A stretch of DNA of 64,000 nucleotides from Neobacillus thermocopriae (GTDB lineage: Bacteria; Bacillota; Bacilli; Bacillales; Cytobacillaceae). The stretch lies in NCBI RefSeq assembly GCF_010975035.1, contig NZ_JAAIUV010000002.1, positions 186,001 to 250,000 on the forward strand, written 5' to 3'. Of the stretch, positions 30,296-40,529 are shown piece after piece. Every line of letters starts with the position of its first letter. The stretch's first letter is position 1. The notes under the pieces are model-generated. The model had not been told where the DNA came from. It ran no database searches and was given only the letters and a program-made list of their open reading frames with translations. The translations under genes were made by a program, and so were the position numbers.

Positions 30296-31264
30296 GTGAA
30301 AAGATTGGATGCAAAGCAAAAATTACTAGTCATCATTGGCCCGACTGCCGTTGGTAAAACAAAACTCAGTATTGAATTGGCCCATCGATTCAATGCTGAA
30401 ATTATCAGCGGGGATTCCATGCAAATATATCGAGGAATGGATATTGGTACAGCCAAAATTAAAAAGGATGAAATGGAAGGGATACCCCATCATTTAATTG
30501 ATATTAAAGAACCGTATGAAAATTTTTCAGTGGCTGAATTCCAACATCTGGTTCGCGCCAAAATAAAAGAGATTGCCGAGAAAGGGAAACTTCCGATGAT
30601 TGTGGGCGGTACGGGCCTGTACATTCAGTCTGTCATTTATGACTACCGATTTGCCGATGTTCCCGGTGATGAAGCGTTACGACGGAAGCTGGAGGAGAGA
30701 GCGAATGAAATAGGGAATGAGGCACTGCACAAGGAGCTAATGGAAAAAGCCCCTGTAAGTGCAGCACACATTCATCCAAATAATCGGAGAAGGGTGATCC
30801 GTGCATTGGAAATTTTCCATCTTACCGGTGGAAAAACCATGCATGATTTTCAAATCAACCAGCAACCAGAGTTAATGTATCAAACTGCATTAATTGGCTT
30901 AACCATGGAACGGGAGAAGCTGTATGAGCGAATCAATCAGCGTGTGGATTTGATGATGAAGCAAGGTCTATTGGAAGAGGTGAAATCTCTTCATTCCCAA
31001 GGTTTGCGTGATTGTCAATCCATTCAAGCTATTGGCTATAAAGAAATTTATGAATATCTTGATGGGAAAATTAGCCTTGAACAAGCGGTAGAAAACTTGA
31101 AGCAAAATTCCCGGCGCTATGCCAAAAGGCAATTAACTTGGTTTCGGAATAAAATGGATGTACAATGGTTTAATATGACAGATGTGACGAACCTGTCAAA
31201 AAAAATAGAGGAAATTTCACAATATGTGGAAGGAAAGCTTCAAGTAAAATCGAATACATATTAA
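30296..31264 (+). CDS. miaA: tRNA dimethylallyltransferase
   Basis: This 322-residue enzyme transfers dimethylallyl to A37 of tRNAs reading UNN codons, making i6A that MiaB then thiomethylates. It has P-loop GPTAVGKTKLS near residue 13, GDSMQIYRGMDIGTAKI, PHHLIDIKEP, GGTGLYIQSVIYDY and the C-terminal QNSRRYAKRQLTWFRNK. GTG 30296 is the best start; the ribosome binding site is weak. hfq follows 27 bases later, the usual Bacillus arrangement. Confidence 0.96.
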   Translation: MKRLDAKQKLLVIIGPTAVGKTKLSIELAHRFNAEIISGDSMQIYRGMDIGTAKIKKDEMEGIPHHLIDIKEPYENFSVAEFQHLVRAKIKEIAEKGKLPMIVGGTGLYIQSVIYDYRFADVPGDEALRRKLEERANEIGNEALHKELMEKAPVSAAHIHPNNRRRVIRALEIFHLTGGKTMHDFQINQQPELMYQTALIGLTMEREKLYERINQRVDLMMKQGLLEEVKSLHSQGLRDCQSIQAIGYKEIYEYLDGKISLEQAVENLKQNSRRYAKRQLTWFRNKMDVQWFNMTDVTNLSKKIEEISQYVEGKLQVKSNTY

Positions 31265-31291
31265 TAGAGATATAAGAGGAGGATATACAAA

Positions 31292-31522
31292 ATGAAAACA
31301 ACCATTAATATTCAGGATCAGTTCTTAAACCAATGCCGTAAGGACAATACGCATGTGACCGTATTCCTGCTAAACGGGTTTCAATTAAGAGGCCAAATTA
31401 AAGGTTTTGATAATTTTACCGTTCTTTTTGAATCAGATGGGAAACAGCAATTGGTTTACAAGCATGCCATTTCCACCTTTGCACCGCAAAGAAATGTACA
31501 ACTTGACCTGGATAACCAATAA
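31292..31522 (+). CDS. hfq: RNA-binding protein Hfq
   Basis: This 76-residue Sm-like protein forms hexamers that bind small RNAs and A-rich mRNA. Sm1 is [20 protein letters not shown] and Sm2 contains the YKHAIST signature that contacts RNA. ATG 31292 follows AGAGGAGG at ideal spacing. Length and sequence are standard for Bacillaceae; it is the last gene of the miaA operon before a terminator. Confidence 0.97.
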   Translation: MKTTINIQDQFLNQCRKDNTHVTVFLLNGFQLRGQIKGFDNFTVLFESDGKQQLVYKHAISTFAPQRNVQLDLDNQ

Positions 31523-31532
31523 TTAAACAACC

Positions 31533-31558
31533 GAGCCCAAATTTTGGGCTCTTTTTTT
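31533..31558 (+). terminator. Terminator after hfq
   Basis: GAGCCCAAA with TTTGGGCTC forms a perfect 9-bp stem, followed by seven T residues. Confidence 0.93.
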
Positions 31559-31777
31559 ATTGGTCAAAATAATAGCTGATTTCAAAATAAACAAGTTCCC
31601 TTCTGAGAGAGTCTTTCGTTCCGTCACCAGCAAATTCAAAAAACTTTTTAATGAAATGAATAAATGGTGAATAAACATAGTATGAAAGAGAAGGATTTTT
31701 TTCCATTGCAATGATTTAAGTACCATCCAATAATTATCCTTTGTCTAAATGGCCTGCAAAAATGAGAGGTGAAAGCT

Positions 31778-32725
31778 TTGGATCAACCGATTCGTATGAA
31801 AAGCAACGGTCAAATAAGCGTAGTCCTCAATTCCCAAAAAAGAAAAACCGTAACAAAAGAGTTACCTGATTTTCACGTTGCTCCAAAGGTTATTCCCCCT
31901 GAACATTCAGCTCTGAAGGAAATTGAAGAAGAGTTGGGAGCTTTGGTTGGCATGGAAGAAATGAAACGAACCATAAAAGAAATATATGCATGGATCTATG
32001 TAAATAAAAAGCGTGAAGAAATGGGCCTAAAAGCTAAAAAACAAGCTCTTCACATGATGTTCAAAGGGAATCCGGGTACTGGGAAAACGACTGTAGCCAG
32101 ATTAATTGGTAAACTGTTTCATAAGATGAATGTATTATCAAAAGGCCACCTAATTGAAGCAGAAAGGGCCGACCTTGTTGGTGAATATATTGGGCATACG
32201 GCACAAAAAACACGGGATCTTATAAAGAAAGCTCAAGGTGGAATATTATTTATTGATGAAGCCTATTCCTTAGGGCGTGGTGGTGAAAAAGATTTTGGGA
32301 AGGAAGCGATTGATACCCTTGTTAAACATATGGAAGATAAACAATATGAATTTATTCTTATTTTAGCTGGATATTCACGCGAAATGGATTATCTATTATC
32401 ACTAAACCCTGGTTTGCATTCTCGTTTTCCTTTAGTGATTGATTTTCCTGATTATACGATCGATCAATTGATGGAAATTGGTGCAAAAATGCTCGCTGAA
32501 CGAGAATATTCTTTAAGTCATGAGGCGGAAAAGAAGCTAAAAGAACATTTAATTGAAGTTCGTTCTGTTATGAGCCCGAATCGCTTTTCGAACGGAAGGT
32601 ATGTTAGAAATATCATTGAAAAATCCATTCGGGCACAGGCTATGCGTTTGTTAATGCAAAATAGCTTTGACAGACATGATTTAATGATGATAAGAAGTAA
32701 TGATCTCGTTTTTGAAGAGAAATAA
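31778..32725 (+). CDS. spoVK: Stage V sporulation protein K (AAA+ ATPase)
   Basis: This 315-residue CbbX-type AAA+ ATPase has Walker A GNPGTGKTTVARLIGK near residue 93, Walker B GGILFIDEAYSLGRGG, sensor-1 ILILAGYS and the Arg-finger/sensor-2 region SNGRYVRN. In B. subtilis it is made in the mother cell and needed for late spore maturation. I place the start at TTG 31778, six bases after GAGAGGTG; GTG 31769 is in frame but overlaps that ribosome binding site. The coordinate is therefore uncertain by three codons. Confidence 0.92.
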   Translation: MDQPIRMKSNGQISVVLNSQKRKTVTKELPDFHVAPKVIPPEHSALKEIEEELGALVGMEEMKRTIKEIYAWIYVNKKREEMGLKAKKQALHMMFKGNPGTGKTTVARLIGKLFHKMNVLSKGHLIEAERADLVGEYIGHTAQKTRDLIKKAQGGILFIDEAYSLGRGGEKDFGKEAIDTLVKHMEDKQYEFILILAGYSREMDYLLSLNPGLHSRFPLVIDFPDYTIDQLMEIGAKMLAEREYSLSHEAEKKLKEHLIEVRSVMSPNRFSNGRYVRNIIEKSIRAQAMRLLMQNSFDRHDLMMIRSNDLVFEEK

Positions 32726-32758
32726 AAATCGGCGGTTCATCCATCCGCCGATTTTTTT
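32725..32758 (+). terminator. Terminator after spoVK
   Basis: AAATCGGCGG pairs with CCGCCGATTT around TTCATCCAT and is followed by a T run. Confidence 0.92.
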
Positions 32759-32807
32759 GAGATAAAACTATTTTTTGTTCAAGTGAACTTTCTAAATCCA
32801 AGCTATA

Positions 32808-32840
32808 CACCGCTGGACAGGTGGCTTTTGCTTTTCCGAA
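32808..32840 (+). repeat. Fragment of the dispersed repeat (right end)
   Basis: acaccgctggacaggtggc then ttttgcttttcc resembles the right end of copies A-C (gctgttggacagggtgcct then ccgcttttct). It sits just before full copy B and is separated from it by a hairpin of the form ttttccga/tcggaaaa, as though two elements were inserted in tandem and the first was trimmed. Confidence 0.5.
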
Positions 32841-32873
32841 AATATGAGAAAGTATCTTTCTACTTCGGAAAAT

Positions 32874-33079
32874 GTCTAGCTCCAGCCCCCTAGCGGCTAA
32901 TGTCTTTCGGTCTCCGCCCTACGATAAGTCAACATCGAATCGCTAACACTCTCCGTGTTTCCTTTATCTCAGTCGGAGGCCACCACAAGGAAGGCTTCAG
33001 CAGCTAAGCATCGCACGACCGAAAGCGATAGCTTTTGGGAGGATGGCATACGCTGCTAAGCAGGGGCTTCCACTTTTCT
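32874..33079 (+). repeat. Dispersed intergenic repeat, copy B (full length)
   Basis: This ~205-bp non-coding element is homologous over its full length to copy C (7255-7472, opposite orientation) and over its right half to copy A (1405-1506). Blocks include tctagctccagccccctag, ataagtcaacatcgaatcgc, tttcctttatctcagtcgga, aaggcttcagcagc, gcatcgcacgaccgaaagcg and atagcttttgggagga. Its right end runs into the stop codon of the minus-strand gene at 33078. Confidence 0.8.
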
Positions 33080-33683
33080 AATGTACTCCAAGTCTGCGGG
33101 ATGGTAGTTTCCAATCATATGTATAGGAAAGTACCCGCAGGATCGTTACAAGGATAAATAAGGTGTATAGTTCCCAAGAGTTGGTGGCAATTTTTAGACC
33201 AATGATCACGCCAGCAAGGATCGCCCAAACAGCATAAATTTCTGAACGAAGCACAATTGGTTTTCGGCCTGCTAATAAATCGCGGATGATTCCTCCTCCG
33301 CTTCCCGTTAACACAGCAGCAACGATGACGGCACTCAACGGGTGATTCATATCCGCTGCATACATGGCCCCTTGGATCGCAAAGGCGGATAAGCCGATGG
33401 CATCAGTGAAATTTCCCCAGCGATTCCAGTGTTTTAATAGATTATTTGGAAACAGAAAGACTGCAGTAATAGAAATTAACGCAATCTGAAAAAATAATCC
33501 TTGCTCCCATAGAGCAGAAACAGGAACACCAATTAATAGGTTTCGAATAGCCCCACCACCGAAAGCGGTGACAATTCCTAAGATATAAACGCCTAGAATA
33601 TCATATTCTTCTTCCATTGCCACAATGGCGCCGCTGACAGCAAAAGCAATGGTGCCAATCATACTTAATACTTCCCATGTCAT
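33078..33683 (-). CDS. UPF0126/TRIC-type membrane protein
   Basis: This 201-residue protein has about seven membrane helices with the duplicated glycine-rich motif of the UPF0126 (YicG, prokaryotic TRIC) family: VTAFGGGAIRNLLIG near residue 40 and LTGSGGGIIRDLLAG near residue 125. Structures in this family are trimeric monovalent cation channels. It is transcribed opposite to hflX. The last residues are encoded inside the end of the dispersed repeat, which may have altered its C-terminus. Confidence 0.85.
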   Translation of the reverse strand: MTWEVLSMIGTIAFAVSGAIVAMEEEYDILGVYILGIVTAFGGGAIRNLLIGVPVSALWEQGLFFQIALISITAVFLFPNNLLKHWNRWGNFTDAIGLSAFAIQGAMYAADMNHPLSAVIVAAVLTGSGGGIIRDLLAGRKPIVLRSEIYAVWAILAGVIIGLKIATNSWELYTLFILVTILRVLSYTYDWKLPSRRLGVH

Positions 33684-33852
33684 TTTCTGTCTGTTTCTCC
33701 TTGATGTTTAATATATTTGTAGCAAACAAAATTTTATCATGGGTACGGAAAAATACAATAATTATTTTTAAAAAATAAAAGGAAAATTAGAGAATCCTTG
33801 TCATTTTTGATAAGATGAAAACTAGAGTGATTCGGAAAGGGAAGGATGTCTT

Positions 33853-35109
33853 GTGGAACAAAGAGAACCAAAAGAAAAGGCCATATTAGTTGGCTGTCAA
33901 ATAGATGATGATGATTTGCGCTTCCATTATTCAATGGAAGAATTGAAATCCTTAACGGAAACAGCACAAGGAATAGTCCTTGCGACTGTCTCTCAAAAGC
34001 GGGACCGACTTCATCCAGCAACCTATATAGGGAAAGGGAAAGTAGAAGAAATTAAGAACTTGGTCGAGGAAACAGAGGCCGACTTGGTGATTTTTAATGA
34101 TGAACTCACACCGAGTCAAAAGCGGAACTTATCTGCTGAAATCGATGCCCGGATTATTGACCGAACTCAGCTTATACTAGATATTTTTGCACAAAGGGCT
34201 CGTTCCAAAGAAGGAAAACTGCAAGTAGAACTTGCCCAGCTTCAATATTTACTTCCAAGGCTAGGGGGTCAAGGAACGGCCTTATCCAGACTCGGTGGTG
34301 GAATCGGTACACGCGGTCCAGGGGAAACCAAATTGGAATCGGATCGACGCCATATCCGTCGGAGAATTGATGATATAAAAAATCAACTTTCCGTCATTAC
34401 AGAACACCGAAACCGTTACCGGGAAAGAAGAAAGAAAAATAAAACTTTCCAAGTAGCGATTGTCGGTTATACGAATGCTGGGAAATCTACGCTATTTAAC
34501 CGTTTGTCTGAAGCGGATTCCTATGAAGAAAACCAATTGTTTGCCACTTTGGATCCGATGACAAGAAAATTGATTTTACCGAGCGGCTTTCTTGCCTTAA
34601 TTACAGATACTGTTGGCTTTATTCAAGATTTGCCAACCTCACTCATTGCGGCCTTTCGGTCAACTTTAGAAGAGGTAAAAGAAGCAGACCTATTGCTTCA
34701 TGTAGTGGATATGTCCAATCCGGATTATTTCCAACACGAAAAAACAGTAAATAAGTTGCTCGAGGAATTAGAAGTAAGTGATGTTCCTCAATTAACCGTC
34801 TATAATAAAAGAGATATTAAGCATCCTGACTTCGTTCCAACGGCGAATACACCAACTGTTTTTATCAGTGCATTGGATGAAGGGGATCGACAAAACTTAA
34901 AACTTAAAATAGAGCAGGTTATGAAAGGGATGATGCAACCATATGAAGTAGTGGTGCCATCTTCGGAAGGGAAACTGCTTTCTCAATTAAAAAATGCAAC
35001 CATTTTAAGAGAGTTAACATTTAATGAAGAGACGCAAGCGTATCATTGTAAAGGATATACATTACAGGATCATCAAATAACAGGACAATTGCAGAAATAT
35101 CAACTATAG
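33853..35109 (+). CDS. hflX: GTPase HflX
   Basis: This 418-residue ribosome-associated GTPase has an N-terminal HflX domain with the glycine-rich [22 protein letters not shown] hinge (only part is quoted by most signatures), then a G domain with G1 [11 protein letters not shown] near residue 206, G3 DTVGF, and G4 NKRD. It splits or rescues ribosomes under stress. GTG 33853 follows a GGGAAGGATG ribosome binding site. ynbB follows closely, as in the B. subtilis ynbA-ynbB-glnR-glnA order. Confidence 0.94.
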   Translation: MEQREPKEKAILVGCQIDDDDLRFHYSMEELKSLTETAQGIVLATVSQKRDRLHPATYIGKGKVEEIKNLVEETEADLVIFNDELTPSQKRNLSAEIDARIIDRTQLILDIFAQRARSKEGKLQVELAQLQYLLPRLGGQGTALSRLGGGIGTRGPGETKLESDRRHIRRRIDDIKNQLSVITEHRNRYRERRKKNKTFQVAIVGYTNAGKSTLFNRLSEADSYEENQLFATLDPMTRKLILPSGFLALITDTVGFIQDLPTSLIAAFRSTLEEVKEADLLLHVVDMSNPDYFQHEKTVNKLLEELEVSDVPQLTVYNKRDIKHPDFVPTANTPTVFISALDEGDRQNLKLKIEQVMKGMMQPYEVVVPSSEGKLLSQLKNATILRELTFNEETQAYHCKGYTLQDHQITGQLQKYQL

Positions 35110-35127
35110 ATAGGAGAAAAATACAGC

Positions 35128-36396
35128 ATGTTTCAACAGTTAAAAAACGGGGAAAAAATTCAGCCGATTGTGAGTGAAGTGGAAAAGCAAATTTCGGCTG
35201 TTCATCAAGAAATTGAAAGAAGAATTGAATCCAATCAATTTAGGGTACTACAAAGCTTTCAAAAGCATAGGGTAAGTGATGCACATTTTATTCCATCTAC
35301 AGGCTACGGTTATGATGACATCGGTCGAGACACGTTGGAAAAAGTATATGCAGATGTTTTTGGCGGTGAAGCTGGGCTCGTCCGGCCGCAAATAATCTCT
35401 GGGACCCATGCCATTTCGATCGCTTTATTTGGTGTCCTTCGCCCAGGAGATGAACTTCTTTATATTACCGGAAAACCTTATGATACATTAGAAGAAATTG
35501 TCGGTATTCGAGGCAGCGGGGTTGGTTCTCTCAAGGAGTTCGGCATTTCCTACAACAGTGTTTCCTTAACAGAAGAGGGAACCATTGATTGGGATATGAT
35601 CGCTAAAATGATCAAGCCGAATACAAAAATGATCGGAATTCAACGTTCCAAAGGGTATGATGTACGACCATCATTTTCTGTAGCAGAAATCGGAGAAATG
35701 ATTCAATTTGTAAAAGAAATCAAGCCAGATGTGGTCGTGTTCGTTGATAATTGTTACGGGGAATTTGTGGAAGAGTTGGAGCCTTGTCACGTTGGTGCAG
35801 ATTTAATGGCCGGGTCACTTATAAAAAATCCTGGAGGCGGTTTGGCCAAAACGGGGGGATATATTGTTGGTAAAAAGAAATGGGTAGACGCTTGTTCTTA
35901 TCGAATGACCTCCCCTGGAATTGGAGCCGAAGCTGGAGCTTCTCTCTATAGCTTACAAGAAATGTATCAAGGATTTTTCCTCGCACCACATGTAGTTGGC
36001 CAAGCATTAAAAGGGGCAATTTTTACAGCAGCCATGCTAGAAAAATTAGGAATGAATTCCACTCCAAAATGGGATGAAAAGCGAACCGATCTCATCCAAG
36101 CCGTACAATTCGATGATCGGGAAAAAATGGTTTCTTTTTGTCAAGCCATACAATTCGCCTCGCCAATTAACTCTTATGTTACACCTCACCCTAGCTATAT
36201 GCCGGGGTATGAAGATGATGTCATTATGGCGGCTGGAACATTCATTCAAGGAGCTAGTATTGAGCTGACAGCAGATGGTCCACTTCGACCGCCTTATGCG
36301 GCCTATGTGCAAGGTGGCTTAACTTACGCCCATGTTAAGATTGCTGTCTGTTTGGCAATTGATCATTTAGTAGAGAAAGGATTACTTACCTTATAA
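35128..36396 (+). CDS. ynbB: Methionine gamma-lyase-family PLP enzyme YnbB
   Basis: This 422-residue fold-type I PLP enzyme belongs to the Cys/Met metabolism-like family once called aluminium-resistance proteins. The PLP lysine lies in GSLIKNPGGGLAKTGGYIVG near residue 230, and cofactor contacts include VDNCYGEFVE. The true reaction is not established for this group. It is 18 bases downstream of hflX and precedes glnR, which has its own promoter. Confidence 0.9.
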   Translation: MFQQLKNGEKIQPIVSEVEKQISAVHQEIERRIESNQFRVLQSFQKHRVSDAHFIPSTGYGYDDIGRDTLEKVYADVFGGEAGLVRPQIISGTHAISIALFGVLRPGDELLYITGKPYDTLEEIVGIRGSGVGSLKEFGISYNSVSLTEEGTIDWDMIAKMIKPNTKMIGIQRSKGYDVRPSFSVAEIGEMIQFVKEIKPDVVVFVDNCYGEFVEELEPCHVGADLMAGSLIKNPGGGLAKTGGYIVGKKKWVDACSYRMTSPGIGAEAGASLYSLQEMYQGFFLAPHVVGQALKGAIFTAAMLEKLGMNSTPKWDEKRTDLIQAVQFDDREKMVSFCQAIQFASPINSYVTPHPSYMPGYEDDVIMAAGTFIQGASIELTADGPLRPPYAAYVQGGLTYAHVKIAVCLAIDHLVEKGLLTL

Positions 36397-36451
36397 ATAG
36401 AAAAATGTTGGGATAGTGATGAAAGCTATCCCATTTTTATTTTAAAAACCA

Positions 36452-36468
36452 TGTTAGGTTTTCTTACA
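36452..36468 (+). promoter_or_regulatory. GlnR/TnrA operator O1
   Basis: TGTTAGGTTTTCTTACA is a perfect match to the GlnR/TnrA consensus TGTnA-N6/7-TnACA, located upstream of the glnR -35 element. Confidence 0.88.
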
Positions 36469-36473
36469 TATCG

Positions 36474-36502
36474 TTGACATTTTTTCTAACGAGAAATATA
36501 AT
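36474..36502 (+). promoter_or_regulatory. Sigma-A promoter of glnRA with overlapping operator O2
   Basis: Consensus TTGACA (36474-36479) and TATAAT (36497-36502) are 17 bases apart. A second, weaker operator TGACATTTTTTCTAACG (36475-36491) overlaps the -35, matching the O1/O2 arrangement of B. subtilis glnRA where GlnR blocks transcription under nitrogen excess. Confidence 0.88.
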
Positions 36503-36565
36503 GACAATAAGTAATACAAATTAACTCGCGAGTTAAAGTTACTAGAAAGGTAGGAGGAGAATTTG

Positions 36566-36967
36566 GTGAGTGGAAAAGAAATTCGAAGATCAATGCCGCT
36601 GTTTTCCATCGGAACGGTCATGAAGCTTACTGATCTGACCGCAAGACAAATCCGCTACTATGAAGAACACCAATTAATTTCTCCTGCGCGAACAGATGGA
36701 AACAGGCGGATGTTTAGTTTAAATGATATTGATAGGCTATTAGAAATTAAGGATTTAATTGACCAAGGAATCAATATTGCTGGAATTAAACAATTGTTTA
36801 TGGTCAAAGAACAGCAAAACGAGGTAATTGCACAAGAAGTGAAAAAGGCGAAACGTGAAGTGACAGATGAACAATTGAGAAAACTTCTTCGTAATGAATT
36901 GTTACATGCGAACAGATTGAATCGTTCATCATTACGCCAAGGGGATCTATCACGTTTCTTCCATTAA
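36566..36967 (+). CDS. glnR: Nitrogen repressor GlnR
   Basis: This 133-residue MerR-family repressor has a winged-HTH at residues ~10-80 ([21 protein letters not shown]) and a short C-terminal tail that senses feedback-inhibited glutamine synthetase. GTG 36566 lies 7 bases after GGAGGA and gives [13 protein letters not shown] as in other GlnR proteins; TTG 36563 is too close. glnA follows 27 bases after the stop, and two operators precede the promoter. Confidence 0.95.
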   Translation: MSGKEIRRSMPLFSIGTVMKLTDLTARQIRYYEEHQLISPARTDGNRRMFSLNDIDRLLEIKDLIDQGINIAGIKQLFMVKEQQNEVIAQEVKKAKREVTDEQLRKLLRNELLHANRLNRSSLRQGDLSRFFH

Positions 36968-36994
36968 ATTTTTAATAAATTGGGGGACAGTACG

Positions 36995-38329
36995 ATGGCT
37001 AAGTACTCAAGAGAAGATATTTTACGGATGGCGAAAGAGGAGAATGTAAAATTTATCCGTCTACAGTTTACGGATATTTTAGGAACAATTAAAAACGTGG
37101 AAATTCCTAGTAGTCAATTGGAAAAAGCGTTAGACAACAAAATGATGTTTGATGGATCTTCCATAGAAGGATTTGTACGTATCGAAGAGTCTGATATGTA
37201 TCTTTATCCAGATTTAGATACATGGGTAATATTCCCGTGGACAGCTGAAAAAGGGAAGGTTGCTCGATTAATTTGTGATATTTATAATTCAGATGGTACA
37301 CCATTTGCAGGGGATCCACGCAACAACTTAAAGCGTGTGTTAAAAGAAATGGAAGAGCTTGGCTTTACAGATTTCAATCTTGGGCCTGAGCCTGAATTTT
37401 TCTTATTTAAATTAGACGAAAAAGGCGAACCTACCTTGGAGTTGAATGATAAAGGTGGCTACTTTGACCTTGCACCAACAGACCTAGGTGAGAATTGCCG
37501 ACGTGATATTGTTCTTGAGCTTGAAGAGATGGGCTTTGAAATTGAAGCATCCCACCATGAAGTAGCACCAGGACAACATGAAATTGATTTTAAATATGCC
37601 GATGCCCTAACGGCATGTGATAACATTCAAACTTTTAAACTAGTCGTAAAAACGATTGCTCGTAAACATGGTCTGCATGCAACCTTCATGCCAAAACCAT
37701 TATTTGGTGTAGCTGGTTCTGGTATGCATATGAATCTATCATTATTCAAAAATGGAGAAAATGCCTTCTATGATCCAAATGCCGATTTGAAATTGAGTGA
37801 TACAGCTCGTCATTTCATTGCGGGTATTTTAAAACATGCGACTTCCTTTACTGCCGTGACGAATCCGACTGTCAACTCTTATAAGCGTTTAGTTCCAGGT
37901 TATGAGGCGCCTTGTTATGTTGCATGGTCAGCACAAAACCGTTCTCCATTAATTCGTATTCCAGCTTCTCGTGGTATGAGTACACGTTGTGAAATTCGCA
38001 GTGTTGACCCATCAGCGAACCCATATCTAGCGATGGCTGTTCTACTAAAAGCAGGATTAGATGGTATTAAAAACAAACTTACACCACCTGCACCAGTTGA
38101 TCGTAACATCTACGTGATGACTGCGGAAGAAAGAATCGAGGAAGGAATTATCGATCTTCCGGCTACATTGGCTCAAGCATTAGAGTTATTGAAAAATAAT
38201 GAAGTGGTTAAAGCCGGTCTTGGTGAACATATTTTCGAGCGTTTTGTCGATGCGAAAGAGATTGAATGGGATATGTTCCGTACCGTTGTACATCCTTGGG
38301 AGAGAGAACAATACTTAACAATGTATTAA
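36995..38329 (+). CDS. glnA: Glutamine synthetase type I
   Basis: This 444-residue GSI-alpha enzyme condenses glutamate and ammonia with ATP. The beta-grasp region [24 protein letters not shown], the metal-binding GPEPEFFLF, the ATP motif [18 protein letters not shown] and NRSPLIRIP are present. It lacks the adenylylation tyrosine loop of GSI-beta, as expected in Bacillus. In this phylum it also acts as chaperone for GlnR, giving an autoregulated operon. Confidence 0.97.
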   Translation: MAKYSREDILRMAKEENVKFIRLQFTDILGTIKNVEIPSSQLEKALDNKMMFDGSSIEGFVRIEESDMYLYPDLDTWVIFPWTAEKGKVARLICDIYNSDGTPFAGDPRNNLKRVLKEMEELGFTDFNLGPEPEFFLFKLDEKGEPTLELNDKGGYFDLAPTDLGENCRRDIVLELEEMGFEIEASHHEVAPGQHEIDFKYADALTACDNIQTFKLVVKTIARKHGLHATFMPKPLFGVAGSGMHMNLSLFKNGENAFYDPNADLKLSDTARHFIAGILKHATSFTAVTNPTVNSYKRLVPGYEAPCYVAWSAQNRSPLIRIPASRGMSTRCEIRSVDPSANPYLAMAVLLKAGLDGIKNKLTPPAPVDRNIYVMTAEERIEEGIIDLPATLAQALELLKNNEVVKAGLGEHIFERFVDAKEIEWDMFRTVVHPWEREQYLTMY

Positions 38330-38336
38330 TAGATGG

Positions 38337-38378
38337 AAAAAGCCATGGTCCAAATATTTGAGACCGTGGCTTTTTTTT
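38337..38378. terminator. Bidirectional terminator between glnA and lexA
   Basis: AAAGCCATGGTC pairs with GACCGTGGCTTT (one G-T) around an 11-base loop, with A-rich and T-rich flanks that serve the two convergent genes. Confidence 0.9.
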
Positions 38379-38384
38379 GTAAGT

Positions 38385-39008
38385 TTAATGAATTTGTCGA
38401 TAAACACCGATAACTTTTCCTAAAATGGATACATTCTTTAAGATGATCGGCTCCATCGTTGAATTTTCCGGTTGTAGGCGAATATAATCTTTCTCTTTGA
38501 AAAATCTTTTGCAAGTAGCTTCATTATCTTCCGTCATCGCTACAACGATATCACCATTGTTGGCAGATTGCTGCTGTTTTACAATGACATAATCCCCATC
38601 AAGGATTCCCGCCTCAATCATACTTTCTCCCATAATTTCCAGCATAAAAATGGATTCTCCTGCAGGTGCAAGTCTTTCTGGAAGAGGGAAATATTCTTCT
38701 ACATTTTCAATGGCGGTAATTGGAAGTCCAGCAGTAACTTTACCAACGACCGGAACATTAATCACGTTATTCCTTGGGATAGATGCATCTTCATCCGCTT
38801 CTAATATTTCAATCGCTCTAGGTTTTGTAGGATCGCGTCGGATTAATCCTTTACTTTCTAATCTAGCCAGATGTCCGTGTACAGTGGAACTGGATGCTAG
38901 TCCAACCGCTTCACCAATTTCCCGAACAGAGGGAGGGTATCCTTTCCGTTTCACTTCTTCTTTAATGAAGTCTAGGATATCCTGCTGCCTTTTTGATATT
39001 TTTACCAT
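38385..39008 (-). CDS. lexA: SOS repressor LexA
   Basis: This 207-residue repressor has an N-terminal winged HTH ([19 protein letters not shown], then [22 protein letters not shown]) and a C-terminal S24 self-cleavage domain. The Ala-Gly scissile site is in VTAGLPITA near residue 93, the catalytic Ser in [10 protein letters not shown] and the Lys in the NEATCKRF strand. The start at 39008 drops four non-conserved residues. It is divergent from yneA across a region with three SOS boxes. Confidence 0.97.
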   Translation of the reverse strand: MVKISKRQQDILDFIKEEVKRKGYPPSVREIGEAVGLASSSTVHGHLARLESKGLIRRDPTKPRAIEILEADEDASIPRNNVINVPVVGKVTAGLPITAIENVEEYFPLPERLAPAGESIFMLEIMGESMIEAGILDGDYVIVKQQQSANNGDIVVAMTEDNEATCKRFFKEKDYIRLQPENSTMEPIILKNVSILGKVIGVYRQIH

Positions 39009-39069
39009 GATAAATTGCACCTCGTCTGGTTAATGTTGTCTTTATTATAACATGTTCTGCAACAGTATA

Positions 39070-39083
39070 CAAACATAAGTTCG
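39070..39083. promoter_or_regulatory. SOS box 1 (lexA-proximal)
   Basis: CAAACATAAGTTCG, or CGAACTTATGTTTG on the minus strand, fits CGAAC-N4-GTTyG and lies 62 bases upstream of lexA, consistent with autorepression. Confidence 0.88.
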
Positions 39084-39092
39084 AAAACTACT

Positions 39093-39121
39093 TGACATCA
39101 AACAAATGTTCGTACTATAAT
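39093..39121 (+). promoter_or_regulatory. yneA promoter with SOS box 2 in its spacer
   Basis: Perfect consensus TTGACA (39093-39098) and TATAAT (39116-39121) are 17 bases apart. SOS box CAAACAAATGTTCG (39099-39112) fills the spacer, so LexA binding must exclude RNA polymerase. Confidence 0.92.
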
Positions 39122-39136
39122 CAAAACATCAAATGA

Positions 39137-39150
39137 CGAACATATATTCT
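39137..39150. promoter_or_regulatory. SOS box 3 (yneA-proximal)
   Basis: CGAACATATATTCT is a near-consensus SOS box placed just downstream of the yneA -10, over the expected transcription start. Confidence 0.8.
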
Positions 39151-39167
39151 GTAAGAGGTGTGGTTTG

Positions 39168-39491
39168 ATGAATAACCTATGGTCAAAATACTCTTATGCT
39201 ATTATTCTCTTCCTTTTAAGTGGTACTTTTGCACTTATTCTTTCGTACCGACAAATTCCGGTACCGCAGGATCAATATATCACAGTAACGGTATCAGAAG
39301 GAGATTCCCTTTTGAAAATCGCCGGGCAATATTCCGAGCAACATACATTATCAAATGAAGAATTTATTGATTGGGTGAAAAAATATAATAAAATGGTTGG
39401 AGATCAAATTTTTCCTGGAGATGAAATTATGATTCCTGTTCGTAAAGAAGTTCCTTCTCCAAGACAATTAGCCAGTGCTTTGGAGGAATGA
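39168..39491 (+). CDS. yneA: Cell division suppressor YneA
   Basis: This 107-residue SOS-induced division inhibitor has an N-terminal membrane helix (~8-28) and an extracytoplasmic LysM domain (~38-90, ITVTVSEGDSLLKIAGQYSE). ATG 39168 follows AGAGGTG at proper spacing. The strong promoter carries two SOS boxes. The product delays septation during DNA damage and is short-lived. yneB is 4 bases downstream. Confidence 0.94.
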   Translation: MNNLWSKYSYAIILFLLSGTFALILSYRQIPVPQDQYITVTVSEGDSLLKIAGQYSEQHTLSNEEFIDWVKKYNKMVGDQIFPGDEIMIPVRKEVPSPRQLASALEE

Positions 39492-39495
39492 TTGA

Positions 39496-40143
<648 letters not shown>

Positions 40144-40223
40144 GGGATATCCCTTGTCAAATTCATACTTTTTTTGTAAAATTAATTCTTATTGTAAGGA
40201 GTTTTTGAAAGGAATGGGCTTGA

Positions 40224-40454
40224 ATGCTATCCAAAGAAAAGATTGCTAGAATTAATGAATTGGCCAAAAAAGCAAAAACGGAAGGTTTAACCGAAATAGA
40301 AGCTAAGGAACAATCAAAATTAAGAGCTGAATACTTAGCAGCTTTTCGTTCAAGTATGCTTGAGACACTCACTAATACAAAGATTATTGATCCGATGGGA
40401 AATGATGTTACTCCTGAAAAAATAAAAAATAGAAGAAAAAATAGGCTTCACTAA
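40224..40454 (+). CDS. ynzC: DUF896 protein YnzC
   Basis: This 76-residue basic helical protein of the DUF896 family shows the signature INELAKKAKTEGLTEIEAKEQSKLRAEYL. The family forms small three-helix bundles and its function is unclear, although it sits in the SOS operon downstream of yneA-yneB. ATG 40224 follows AAAGGA by 10 bases. A perfect terminator ends the operon. Confidence 0.93.
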   Translation: MLSKEKIARINELAKKAKTEGLTEIEAKEQSKLRAEYLAAFRSSMLETLTNTKIIDPMGNDVTPEKIKNRRKNRLH

Positions 40455-40460
40455 CATCTG

Positions 40461-40488
40461 GGAATACAAATATTTGTATTCCTTTTTT
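40461..40488 (+). terminator. Terminator after ynzC
   Basis: GGAATACAAATATTTGTATTCC is a perfect palindrome followed by six T residues. Confidence 0.93.
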
Positions 40489-40529
40489 AAATAGGATATT
40501 TTTTTACATATAGCTTAGAGTAAAAGTTC

